Shown here: positions 1 through 12,498 of the stretch, piece by piece
Layout: every line of letters starts with the position of its first letter
Position numbering within the stretch: the stretch's first letter is position 1
NCBI GenBank assembly: GCA_008694505.1
Contig: VZDJ01007749.1
Span: 8,516,601-8,580,600 of the forward strand
Origin: Cyanoderma ruficeps
Taxonomy: Eukaryota > Chordata > Aves > Passeriformes > Timaliidae
Direction: 5' to 3'
DNA: 64,000 bases
The notes under the pieces: model-generated
Databases searched by the model: none
What the model was told of the DNA's origin: nothing
Seen by the model: the letters and a program-made list of their open reading frames with translations, nothing else
Program-made: the position numbers and the translations under genes

Positions 1-3000
1 ATGCTGAATATTCTATGGCTGTCCCTAGGCTTAGCGCCTTTCCTTGTCCTGTTTCAAATCTTTCAAATATCACAGACCTCTGTCTCTGTCTGACTGTCTT
101 AATATTCGATTACACTGTTTTTCCACCAAATGGCTCTGCCCTTCATCATGTTTGTTTAAGATACCATATAACTTTTGATCTATCTGCTTTTAAAAATATG
201 CGCGCCTCATAGCAATTCAAGTGAACAGCATGACAGCTTATTGGTTATTTCCATGTTAATACAAGTATTTCATTCTAGACCTTTTTTTCCTAATGGGGCC
301 AGATCATATTAAATAATTTGCAGAAGATTTTAAGTTGCTGTGTGGGTTTTTTTGGAATGGAGAATGTTTATATTCTTACAATAAAAACAATACTTCAGCA
401 AAGGATACATTGTAATGGATAAAAGCAAGAGGATGGTTTAGCTGTAATGTGTCTAAATTCCTGACTTTTGATACTAGCATAAATGTTAGAATCATAATGC
501 ATAGCCTCTTTCTTCATTCTTTCACACTGCAAGTGTGAAATGTAGTTCAGCAAGCGATAGTTTGGATTGTCTGATGATAGAGGAGGATACTTGCAATGGA
601 TTTTTCCATAATTTGGCCATGAGTTAACAATGTATTCAAGGGAAATACCTGTATCAATCAGCCTTCATTTTTTAATTCAACTCTCCATTTTTCTGAAAAC
701 CTTCCTCTGTGAAAGTACTTGTTAAAAAACAGGAAGGAGGTTTATTGAGTCTGTTTCGCCATTCTGTTCTGTATAGGTACGTTCTAGTTTTCCAGAAAAG
801 TATTTGTTTCCAGCAAACATCATATGGAGATCAAGCAGGACTTTGGGAACTGAGGGCTCTGTCCCAGTTCTCCAGTGCAGGCATCATTGCTTGGGCTCAA
901 TACAATGCAATGCAAAGTTGCTTTGCCTTAAGTCATTTAAGGCCCATTATCTGCTTGGGAGGAGCCTCAAAAAGAGAAAATTGGTTTGTAATTGGTTATT
1001 CCAAGCCATAAAATACTAATGCTACCAGATCACAAACAGCTTTTTCCTCTTCAAGATTAGTCGGAGTTCTTGTTATCTGATACACTCCCAATTCTCAGAG
1101 GACTTGAGGGGAAAGAAAGGTGACAGAGTCAAGCTTATTTCCCTCAAGTAGTTTCTTCATTCATCCCTATTTATTCTCAGGTTGGTTCAGATAGAATGCG
1201 GGGTCGTTTTTAATTCCATCGGGGTGTCTGAAATTAAGTTCTAGGACAGGAAGAATCAGGTATTACCTCTTTTCCAGAGGAGAGATTTGGAGGAAATTCT
1301 TATCTTCCTGCCTCTGTCAGATGACTGCGTTAGCACAAAATTAATCCAAATCTGTAGCCCCCAAGATGTTGTGATGCATTTGAATGTGAGTTTGACCTAA
1401 AGAGAATCCTTAATTAACTGTATGTCCTTAAGGAGTTTCATAACACGAAGTTGCAGGGTTATACTCAGAACTCTGTTGTTTATAAATGTAGAAATCAATG
1501 TATGCAATTTTCAGTTTGGGTTTTTTTGTTTCTTGGGGGTTTTTTAAATACTTTTTATATTTATTTTGATAAGGTCCATACTTTTCAGCGAGATAGTTAG
1601 TCAGGTACTTTTTTAAAGAAAAAAAATTGTTTTTCTGCTTACTCTGCTTATTTGGAGTGAGTATACCAGAAAGGTTCTCCTTACCTTGGCAAAGAGGAGA
1701 ATTCTAGCAGCAGAATACAGCATAAACAAGTTGACTTTTGCATGTATACATCAGTGTTGCCAGTCTAACCTTTTTAGTTTAATATTTACTATATATATGA
1801 ATAAGTAGAGTAAAAGTCAGACCAGCTATTTATTTGAGTTCTATAAGAAAGTTCTTCCTATAGTCTTGAACTTGGGACAGTGTATCCAGTACCCTCTCCA
1901 AACAGAAATCAAAAAGGGAGTGTTAGGAATCAACCTAGTGCAAAAAGCAATGACTGCTAGGGGTAGACACCACCTGCAGATGGCAACGGAAGTGGGAAAA
2001 GGAATGCTAAACCCCTTTGAAGTTCCTAGCCTGTCTTGTCCTGAAGGCTTGAGAATGAGGAATGAAAGTTATTACAAAATGATTACCACCTTCTGCACCA
2101 GACAGATAACCTCCCCACTCTCAATGTGGGATACGTTTGTGGGAGCCCTTAGCTGCTTTTCCAAGCCAGCCATTAAGGAGATTTTTCATATTTCATCCCC
2201 TTCCTCTCTCATTTTGTCTCTTTTCTTAGTTCTACCTACAGACCTAGAACATTTACAGTCCTAAAGACATTTGAGAGGCTAGCAAAAGCTGACAATAGGG
2301 CTGAACCCCGCTTTTATGAGGAATGTATTATCGGTTCTTAATAGGCTGAAATTTCTAGTGACTACCTATAGCAGGATTGGCTCCAAGACTGTTTTTACTC
2401 CCTTGGAATAGTCTAGGGAATAATAGCAATCTTCTAGAGATGGCTCTGGTAAACAGTATTGAGTAAAAGGGAATTTGCCAATCAGTTTTCCTGCAAAAAC
2501 AGTCTTTCAGTTAATGAATGTCTTCCAGAGTTTTTAACCCACATGAAGACTACATTGACTGTGCTTAGGTATCTATGGTAACTGCTAAATACAGAAAACC
2601 AATTTATGACATTAAATGCAATATGATTAATGTCAATGACATAACCCAAACAAGATATATACAATCTGACTAGAGCTTCCACAGATAAAGAAATGGACTT
2701 TGAATTGAATATTCAACATTGAGTTGAATATTTCTATGTGTTAGCTTCAAACAAATAAACTTCTCTCTAGAGACTAATATAAACCCCAACTGTTTTCTCA
2801 AGTAGAGAAATCATGATAAAAACTGGGATTTGACAAGCTTTTGATGAAGTTTTTCTTTGCACTTTATAAGGGAGAATCAAATTATGTTTTGACTACATAA
2901 GTTTCTAGTGTGATACCAGAAAGATCACTGTGATAGCCTATTCTTTAAAAGGGATAATTGTCTGCAGTTGATGTGGCTGTTTGTGTTACTCTGCATGTTT

Positions 3001-4654
3001 TTGCCCTAAATAGTCTAGTGGGAGGTAATTTATAAGTAAGTACAACAAACAGTCACCTGAGTGATCTGCGGTTCTTTCAATCTACAAGAGCATCACTTAT
3101 GATGCCTCATGAAAGGTGACTGGAAAAACCAAAAGAATGTCATATGTCAAACAAAAATCCTAGATCAAATTTAGAGCTTCATTCCTTCCAAAGTATTACA
3201 ACTAAGTGTAATGACATTTGACAGTATTGACTTTTTTTGTATGACTTCTTTCAGCTAACTCAGCATTCTTAAAAAATAAATATTGTTCTCCCTCTGTGAT
3301 TGAAAGAGTTAAATAGTACCAATTCATTACCACTCACAAAAGGATTTATTTTCTTCTCATAAATCAGTTTTATTCCACATTTTTATTATTCCCTTGGGTC
3401 AGCTGCTCCAATTGAAATCAATACAAGTGCAAGTGACACAATCAATCTAGATATTTGATTATGGATTTGAGACTCCAAGTTCTGCTCTGTGTGTTTAGCT
3501 AGTCTCCTTCTGATGGTGTCCCTGGAGAATGGAAAATTCTTATTGGCATCCATGAATTATGGGCATAGATTCAGAAACCAGATACTGTGATAATCTCCAT
3601 TTATGTACTGCTGCAGCTAGAGAAAGAATGTTCCAACCATGGAGAAGCAAACTTGAAGGTTTAAAAGCTAACTGTTTCTGAATTTTTCTTAGTGTATAGA
3701 ATCCCTCATGAAAAAAGCTTGATAAAGTCTCACAATCTGTCTATAAAACCCCTCAAACAAAATGGATCAAATCAGTAACTATTTGCTGCACTTACAGTCA
3801 GCTTAAGATTGCAAGTGCAGCAAATGCTTTTGCTGTTTGATGTCTTGTGTCAAATGTGATGCTTTTCCGCTTGGATTGCTAAACTGTGCTGAGACACTTC
3901 CTCCTGTTCATATCAGGATAACAGTGCTTGGACACTGGAAACCTTTTTGAAATCCAGAGAAATTGGTTGTACTCATAGAATGCTTTCCAGAGTTTGGTTT
4001 AGGTTATGGGCTGCATTCTTACTCTGTGTCTCTAAAACACTCCGTACAGTGTGTGGTGTGGGGGGTCCAGGACTGATGCCCTTCGGTGCTATTGCAGAAA
4101 AATTGAGTTACAGTAGAGATGAATATAATTACAGCAGAGATTTAACACTATGCTGAAAAACCTGTTTTAACTGGAAGGTTTAAATGAGACTGACTCAGCT
4201 GCAAGACTCATTAGATGTTTCTGTGTTTATGAAAGAATAATGAGAAAAACTAAAACAATAATTCAAATCAAAAAGGTTTCTTCTTGGCAGCTTAATCAAC
4301 AGTTACAGAGGTTTTTTAGTTCAAAGCCTCATAACACTGAGCTGAAAGCTCCAAAGGGTAGATGAGACCACACACTGAAGATTCCTTCCTGCCTGCCATC
4401 ATGACAAAACCTAATCTTGGCTGTAGTCATTAACCATCCATGGGATCTGTGCTAACTTTCTTGTGTGAGCTCTCACATCAAGCTGTGGGATTTATTCATA
4501 TTTCAGTCCATAGAATTAATGAGCACATAAATGCAGATTACTTAGTGTTTGTAACACTAATAATCACTTATTTCTACTGACAGGAACATGCTTTCATCAT
4601 AATAACTACCCCTGCTTTGCCTTAGGGTTCTTGAAGTGTTCTGAAAATTATCTT

Positions 4655-5200
4655 AGAGTCATATATCAACTGAGGTCAGAGAGCATCTCTAGGGAACAAC
4701 CAGTTCAAGCTCTCTTCTCCAAGCAGGGTTAGTGGGACCACATTGCCCAGGACAGTGTCCAGCTGGCTTTTGAGTATCATCAAAGTCGGAGACTCTGAGC
4801 AACTTGTTCCAGTGTTTGGCCAATGTCAAAGTAAAAAAAGGTTTTTCTTAGGTTTTATCAGAATTTCTTGTTTTTTCTGGATGTACACATTACTTTTTGT
4901 TCTGCTGCTATATGTTGCTGAGAAATGTTTTGCTACTTTATGCCCTCACAACAGATATTTTAAACATTTTTCACATTTTTAAGACCCTTCCTCCTCTTCT
5001 TGAGGCTAAACAACCTCAGTTCTCTCAAACCCTCTTCATGTGGCATATTCTTCAAGGCTTTAATCATCTTTGCATGGACTCCACTCCAGTAAATCCAGAT
5101 CTGTGTTATACTGTGGATTCCAGAACAGGATGAACTCTCCAGATGTGTCTCACCAGGCTGAATAGAGAGGGAGAATCCCCTTCCAGTGTCAGTCACAGTG
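4655..5200 (-). mobile_element. CR1 LINE 3'-end fragment, minus orientation
   Basis: Read on the plus strand, the segment follows the reverse complement of an avian CR1 3' end: an agCATCTCTAGGGAACAACCAGTTCAAGC block, then the CAGGACAGTGTCCAGCTGGC, GAGACTCTGAGCAACTTGTTCCAGTG, CTGGACTCCACTCCAGTA-like and CCAGATGTGTCTCACCAGGCTGAATAGAG blocks in the order expected for CR1. It is diverged, with an AT-rich insertion or decay near 4860-4985, and is 5' truncated as CR1 copies normally are. The exact left and right ends are approximate. It lies antisense to the host gene inside intron 37. Confidence 0.8.
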
Positions 5201-5698
5201 TACACATCCTGTGTATCTCAAGACAATCTAAGATATCTCTACCAAATCTGAGTCTGTAAGAAGCCTCTTTGAGTGATGACTTGAGTACCAGTCAGAAACT
5301 GCTAGTCAGAAGCTTGGTCTTTTAGATTTCAGATTTCTGCTGTTTGTGCCAACGGAGATTTTGATCTTGTTCTTCAAATATTTTCAATTTTTCAATTTTC
5401 CAACTAAAGGCTTCTTTTAATTCCCAGGGGAAAAAGTAGAGTTTTACTATGCAGATAATGTGAAACTCTTCTTATGTACAAGAAAATTAATACTTTGGAT
5501 TCGTAAATTTTTAGTTACCTACAGCAATTTTAAATGACTCATTCTGCCTCATTCAGCAGCTCCTCCTAGCCCACGAGAGTGAAGTTTTCATGTGTTAAGA
5601 GAGTCTTTAAGTTTTGAACTCAGTTTGATGGACTGTGACCATGATATGTCCATAGGAACAATACATCTGTCAGCTCAGAAGGGGAACAAATAGTGGCT

Positions 5699-5840
5699 CA
5701 AGACACTGAGGGGAAAAAAAAATCAGCAGTGTGCTCATCTGAAAAAAAGAAAGCAAAAAACAAACCAAGAAAAATCCTCCAAAACAGAATGCCAAAAAAT
5801 AAAAACCAACTTCATCTCAAAATACAAAAACCCCCCAATA
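5699..5840. repeat. A-rich low-complexity tract
   Basis: The plus strand is a run of A-rich sequence with many AAAA blocks separated by short C-containing words. It translates into a lysine-rich open frame that has no family resemblance and is best read as composition. Confidence 0.6.
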
Positions 5841-8636
5841 GTTTGTTGAAAAGGGGATATGGCAAACTACTTCCCAAGTCAAAATAACAATTGACATGAC
5901 AACTTGAGAACATTTCATTATTACAGTTCTTAAGAAGAAAGAGTTGTCAATAATGCCAAAGAAGTATTTTAGCTTGTTTTCTACTGGGATAATCAAAATA
6001 ATGGAAAGTGATTTTTTTTTTTTCTGAATACTCCATTAGAAACAATGAGAAAGGAAGAGAGGCAAAAAAGAAAAAATCTTATCTGGAAGGAAAGTAGCTT
6101 TTGTGGTAGTTAATGAAGCTGAAGAACAGACAAAACTAATGGACAAAAGAATGACCTAAGACACAAAGCAGCGTGCATATTCACAGAATTTCCCCCCAAA
6201 GATGTGGTGTCAAAGAGACACAAACTAGGTGTCTCAAATAGGGACAGAAACTGGTGACTATGAGGATGAGTCCTGGGGAAAAGAGCTGAAAAAGTGAGTT
6301 CTTGTTTCATTTTTATTTTGCTATTCTGATATTAAGTTTTTCAGTGGCCCAAGGTACAAGGCTTAACCTCTGTATGCTCACAGTCATATAAAGCAGGCAT
6401 AAAAACAACTGTAAGTGTTTGTGGTAGTTAACTAACTAATCTTTGTATCGATCCTCACATGAACTGTCCCTTGAGCTGGATTTTTGCTACTTTTAGTCTT
6501 TGAGTAGTCTTCTACGATGGTAATAGTTCTGCTTCTGTCTGCTTGAATATTATAGGGCAACATGTTCTCTAGTGTAAAGAAGGTTATCAGGACATAATGG
6601 AACTATATGTAAAGTATGGATTGGTATTAATCACAAATGCAGTGATAGTAATAGAATTACTTGGTATTTGCCCACATTTATGAAATATGTCTTTCTCTGT
6701 TTAATACATAAAAAGGAAACATCTCAGTTCACTACCTTTTCTCTCAAAAACGTAAATTTTGATCCTGATGGGAAGAGTACCCTTAAATGTGCCAGATTTG
6801 GGGTGGGGGGGGAGGAAATTCTTAAATGTAAGATGCATGTGTTTAGCTTGTATTATTTCTTTGCCATGAGGATGGTTTCATGTTGTACCATTTCCTGTGC
6901 TCCTCACAACCTTTGTCACATGAATAAGATATCAGGATGCTAATGACTAATATACAGCATTCTGTGTCTGGTGATGCTATACTGTGCTGCTGTGACCTTT
7001 GCAATATTATGTATTCTGATTGGCTGTGCATTTCACCTCTTCCCCACAAGTTAATAAGGCTGTAAAAAGGAGAGAACTTGAAATCGCCAGCCAGTCAAAT
7101 TACAGAATATTGAAAAGGTCAGAGCAGTACAGCACACAGAAAAAAATTATGGAATATATGAGGCATTAAAATTCTTGTGACAATGATTATAACAAGAATG
7201 GAAAAGGATAGCCATTTATGTTATTTCAATCTAGTGAACCCCATAGGATGAGGGACCCAGGACAGCAGTAATTTATGCACCACTGACTTCACAGGAGCTT
7301 AATTCACCTATTTACAGAGGTGCTCAGTAACAGGAATATACATCTGCTTGAGAGTCCCCTGCAGAGTGTCCCCTCAAAACCATCCTGAACCTCCAAGTAC
7401 AGACACTCACCAGCTAGAGTGCTCTTTGAAGTTTAGCACTGTTAAACAGTGATTGTGAATGCAATATATGTATTTGCGTGTCTTTTTAATGAAAGCATGT
7501 TTTATTCCTTGACTTTGTTTCAACTATACATCACTTTAGAGCATATTTACAGATATTCTTTAGCCCTCATTTCTTCATATGGATCTTTTCCTGCAAAACT
7601 GATGTACTTTGGTGTGGTATAAACTAGGAATGAACTGGAAACAGCAGAAGTATTTCTCAATTAGACTTAGGCAAAGAAGTCCCTCAGATAATCTGGGGGA
7701 GATATGGACAACAGAGCAGGAAGGCTAGTAAAAGAGCAAAACCATAGCTATGCAAAAATATGGAAAGATTAAGGAGCTTGGGGAAGCCCTTCATGTCTGC
7801 CAAGGATTTAGGTATTTTTAAGAGGTTATAGAAAATAGTGTCTCTGAGCCCTTTCCTGTCAAGATTCATCTTTTTGTTCAGGTGTTTGCATGCCTTAAGT
7901 GTTCCTGGATATGATGAGCTGGACGTAGGAGTTTGTTTTCTGCCCCTTAGGGTGTTCATGTTAACAGAATCATGGGGGAACCTCGTTTGTTGGGGTGCTG
8001 GTGTCTGTTCATGGCAGGCATTGCAAGGCAGAAATGAGGAGGTGTTGTGATGCAAACCACTTGTCTGAGGTGGAACAATGTCTCTTAGGACTTGACCACT
8101 GTCTGAGGTGACTGCTGTTTACATCTGCAGTGGACTTACTGGTGGGCTACAGTAGGATACTTGTGAGCAGGATGGAGAGAAAAACACCCAGGGAAATTGG
8201 AAAAAGGGAGGCCTCATCCACTTATACTCACAGATTGGGTCCCCACTGAGGCAGTCTGGGCAGGAATGGCATGGAATGATATGACAGGGTTATCACTGTA
8301 TCACTTTCTGTCAGGCTGAACCTATGTGTCTGCATTTTCCAGCCCACTGAAAGCTCAGTTTAGGCAGTGAGAAGTGGAAAAGCTGCATATTGCAAGTCAG
8401 CTGCAGCAAGACCAGCATTTTAAAAATGTTCTTCCAATATTTTACTTGCCAGCAGCAGTAAGTTCCTTGCCTGAGTATTGGGACAAAACACCTTTTGTCT
8501 GTGTAAAATTTGGCCTAGGAAACTTGCAAGTACTCTTTAGCTTTTTATTAGAAGCAATGAAAAATTTTGAGCTGCTATGTTGTCTATCTCATTGTAAATT
8601 TGCAAGTTCATTTTTGAGCTGAATAAAATGGTTATG

Positions 8637-8692
8637 TAATTACATACTTCTCCTAATTATTGAGTAATTATATACTTCTTATAATTGCCGAG
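8637..8692. repeat. 28-bp tandem duplication, two copies
   Basis: Two adjacent 28-bp units (8637-8664 and 8665-8692) start TAATTACATACTTC and TAATTATATACTTC and end ATTGAG and TGCCGAG. They differ at a handful of positions, and a third truncated start (TAATCAC) follows. This is an imperfect local tandem duplication within intron 37. Confidence 0.8.
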
Positions 8693-11114
8693 TAATCACT
8701 CTACTATAACTAGAATTTAATGTTACAACTAATTGTATAATTACTGTATATTAATGTTGTTATCCAGGCAACTTGGAATAGAGTGTTATCCTTTTAATTC
8801 ATTTTCTGTTACTTGAAACTGTATTTTTAAAATATAGTATAGTTAGCCATTGAAAGAAAGATTAATAATGGAACAAAAATAGCAGAGGAAGTACATGGTT
8901 TCCTGCCAGGCTCAGGTGGATGAAATTAAAATATTAACAAGTTAAATCTGTACTGTTGATAGAAAAAGTTTCATTTTCACATGATTTTGGCATATATAAA
9001 CTGCTGTTAGACAAATTTCTTTTATGCTTGAGATTTGACTCTAGCCTATGTGCTGATCTGTTAACACTGTATTTTTAAAATTTCCCAGACATTGGAGGTG
9101 AAACGTTGGAAAAATGTGTCTTTTTTTTTCACAGTCGGCTGAGTCCTTAAGTGTTTAATGTCCCTACGACCTTAAGAATGTATATGTCAAATACTGTTGC
9201 ATGATCTGCACAAATAATAAATCACAAACATCACAAAAACTGTGATAGATAATAGGAGAAATGTGCTTTGCTGGATTGTATCTTCTCCCAGATCACATAC
9301 AGGGACAGTTTCACAAAGGTGCAGAAGGAGGGTTTGATATACAATTTAAAAGCTGAGATCAAGTAATGCAGATGCATTTTTCTAGTGCTGGTTGAGTAGC
9401 CCGAGTACATTAGAGTAATCTCAGACAAAATAACTTCGCTTCTGCAGAATTCTGTATGTGCAATGTGTAAAGTGTGATTGTTCTTCTTGCATGTAAAGAA
9501 GCTTTGCCTCCATAACTGTGCCTAAAACAGGGTGTCTCAGATAAATTTCAGTGAAATCCAAAATTAATCCATCAAGCTTTGTGAAATCATTCACACTACT
9601 GTAGTGTGTTTGGGTGGTCTGGTGCTATGGTAGGGTGCAATCCAGGTAGAATTTGAGCAATGAGGAACTAGGCAGATTTATAAAAAAGACTTTTGCAAAC
9701 CTGTTCCCTCCCCAAAACCTCAAAAAATAAGCTTTTTGTATGTTACCAATAGGATAACTGAAAACACCAGTACATTTCATAAACACCAAAATAAAGGAAG
9801 GGCTTGGATTTGTACCAAAGTGAACCAAATTGTTCATAGGAAGCCCCAAACTAGAGGAAGCCCATATTGTTCATCCATGGTAAAAACATAATGTGAACAT
9901 GACTGAAATGTGCTGCAAATGCATCTTAATGCACATCACAGAATCATGGAGTATTTGAAAAATTGTTTCTGATTTAATATCATTCAGTTTTAATAGTTCA
10001 CTTGAAACTTTGTTCAAAATGAGTAAGTCAGATGAGCGCCCCTTAAAAAATTAATTAAAAGATTGATTTTTCTAGGGTTTTTTGTAATTCTGTCTTATTT
10101 AGATTTTGTACAAGACTCAGATGTAAATATTGAATCTTGTAGCTGTGACAATGTCTTAATTGATTTACAATATTTTTATAGTTGTAGTCTGTTTACTCTC
10201 ATTCTCATATCTGTGGTTTTAGACTTGTATCATTCTGCTGTTGTTTGTAATACAGAATTTTCATTGACTTCAGTGTGAGATCTCTCCACAGAGTGATGGA
10301 TAGTAATAATAATATTAATATTAATCGTTTATATGGCACTTCATATACTCAAAATATAAGATGATGTTTGAGTGAATCAGCTTGGCTCTGAGATACGTGT
10401 CTAAGGTCTTCATTAAGTAAAAAAAACCCTGTTACTTGACATATATTTTTTTCTCTTCTAGTCTAATTATGTATTTTGGAAAGGTTTTGGTTTTTTTATT
10501 TTTCTAGGGTAGAATATTGTCTTATCTTAAGTTTGCAATCTTAAAAGGGCTGCAAAGGACATGTAGCTTGCTGTGGTGTCCTCTGATGGTTTCAACTGAT
10601 AAACTGAGTACTTCAAATCCTTGTTTTGTCTTTGAGAGAACTGCGGGCCATGCTGGAAAACCTCTGTTACTGCAGATGACTCTTCGTTATGCATGCAATG
10701 GAATTTGCTTATCAACTCCAAAGTTAAGCATTTTTCTAGAAAATTCAAAAAGTTTTGCCAGTCTTTCATGGGTATAAGAATTATCATTAATGTTTGGAAT
10801 CTGCAATTATCATAGAACTGCTCTGGAACTTCTGTTGGCTTTATATTGCAATCAGCTTTGCAACTGGTTGGTTCATGTGTTGGTCTGTTTATTTTCCAAG
10901 ATTTATAAATGACACAAACTGTTGGCAAAAGGAGAAGAAATTGTGAATAATATTTTTTCTTCCCAACAGACCACAAATTTGTGTGTGTTACTGGTATAAA
11001 TGGCAACTCTTCATTTAAGTGGAAATAAGACATGGTTCGTAAAAACAGTGAATTGTAGCATATGTAAGGTCTAACATTTGTTCTTTCCCTCCCTCTCTTG
11101 TTTTTCCATAACAG

Positions 11115-11294
11115 ATGATGCTAATTATTCTATTGTAAATGATACTCGGATGTTGTGGAGCAGCAAGGAATTCAATGTATGGGTTCCCATTAAAGGGCTG
11201 ATTCCATTTTCTAACTACACAGTACAAGTGAACGCGTCCAACAGCCAGGGCAGCTTGATAAGTGATGCTATAACCATAGTCATGCCTCCAGGAG
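11115..11294 (+). CDS. USH2A: USH2A exon equivalent to human exon 38; C-terminal half of an FN3 domain
   Basis: This internal exon of usherin is 180 nt long, entry phase 1 and exit phase 1, so skipping it would keep the frame. The acceptor is a long pyrimidine tract ending ATAACAG and the donor is GGAG|GTAAGT, close to consensus. The translation starts DDANYSIVNDTRMLWSS and contains the FN3 F/G-strand signature GLIPFSNYTVQVNASNSQG, ending SLISDAITIVMPPG. Sequons NDT, NYT and NAS are visible. Human usherin has a closely similar PFTNYTVQVNISNSQGSL segment at about residues 2374-2434 (recalled). It completes a domain begun in an exon upstream of the window. Usherin is extracellular, in the photoreceptor periciliary membrane and hair-cell ankle links. 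Confidence 0.95.
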
Positions 11295-12461
11295 GTAAGT
11301 ATGAAAAAGGGCTTTTTCTGTGCATGTAACAATTACACAAACACTCTGTTCAACAAAACGTTATTTATTATTGCAGCCGAGGACTGAAGTTCAGAAGAAT
11401 ATGTTTGTATTAGTAGTTCTTACAAAATTGTTCTTTTTGATTTCTTATTTTTCACATCCATTTAAGAACTAGAAAAGGAAAATACACAGTTGGGTAGTTA
11501 GCGTGTTATGAAGGTGAGAAGCGCATTATGTACTTCATTTTTTTTCTGTGAATGGTGGTGTATTCTGGCATAGACAGCCCAAGAAAATAGAGAGACTCAC
11601 CTGCATTTTGTAATGTGTTTTAGAGTTATAGTTGCAAGTGCTGACAAGGAGAACTTACTGGATAAAATTAGAGAATTTGTTTAATCATAGCAATATAAAC
11701 CATTGACAATATATTGAGCCAGAATCCACAAAATAATGTACCTGTAAGAAAGTCAATTGCAGTATGCTGATTTACAGTGAATTAGGCTGTAAGCCAGTCT
11801 GGATATTATCTTCATAACAATTTGAAATAAGAGAATTGAGCAAATATGCCCTAAACATTGTACCATGATTTGTTTTGTGGCTTTATTGTTGTTTGGGTTT
11901 TTTCAAGAAAACTTACACTTTTAGCTAATGTAGATGTGCTACTTTTGCATTTTCTTTTCGTGGACACCCTAGCTTATTCGTTTTTGTTAAATAAATGTCA
12001 GTGGATGCAATTAATTTAAGGCAATTTTTAATTTTTTAAGTGGGAGTCCAACAACGCTTGTTTTTGAGAGATGTGTTGTGTAGCTGTTGAGCAAAAACAG
12101 TGTAGAGGGACATACATACAATTTGAAAACAAAAGAAAAGAAAAACAAAAAAAGAAAAGGAAAGAAAAATCATTAACCTTACAGCTCAAAAACACAGACT
12201 TGAAGCAACTTGCTTGCAAACAGATGGATTGGGTTTGGGGACTTCAGAAAAGTGAGTAAACACAATACAGAGTTTTTATGACAGATTACTGAGAAACAAG
12301 GAAAAAGTCAGTTCGCAGCACGTTTTATATTTTCCAATCCAATTGTCAAGTTGCACCTACAATTAACAAATATACATTTTCATATAACAATAAAACTGCA
12401 TCTGAGTTTTACTGCACATTTAAGACTGAGCAGTAAGACACTGGTATTTCCAGCTCCAGTG

Positions 12462-12498
12462 TCACATTTCAATTTTGCTTAGCAAAATTGAAATGTGA
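12462..12498. repeat. Perfect 37-nt palindrome (18-bp arms, 1-nt centre)
   Basis: The left arm TCACATTTCAATTTTGCT (12462-12479) is the exact reverse complement of the right arm AGCAAAATTGAAATGTGA (12481-12498), around a single T. It can extrude as a cruciform or fold as a hairpin in RNA. The function is unknown. It could be a recent palindromic duplication or the terminal part of a small inverted-repeat element. Confidence 0.9.

Larger units (their letters stand above)
1..11114 (+). other. USH2A: USH2A intron 37 (3' part, non-coding)
   Basis: No exon was recognised here. The stretch ends in a strong polypyrimidine tract and the CATAACAG acceptor of the exon at 11115. It holds a minus-strand CR1 fragment (4655-5200), an A-rich tract around 5705-5835, a 28-bp tandem duplication (8637-8692), TAA-rich sequence near 10301-10330, and an antisense 168-codon open frame (10527-11033) of unknown meaning. 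Other open frames, for example 1866-2264 and 7684-8055, show no recognisable family and look like chance. The preceding exon must end with one base of a split codon, because the exon at 11115 begins in phase 1. Confidence 0.85.

Noticed and set aside
1866..2264. 132-codon open frame in intron 37
   Set aside because: No domain, signal or homologue recognised; amino-acid pattern looks random.
5693..5887. Lysine-rich small protein
   Set aside because: Direct translation of an A-rich low-complexity tract.
7684..8055. 123-codon minus-strand open frame
   Set aside because: No recognisable protein; likely chance in intron sequence.
9930..9957. Possible fourth CR1 tail (ATCACAGAATCATGGAG)
   Set aside because: Only about 20 nt match and no CR1 blocks follow; too short to support.
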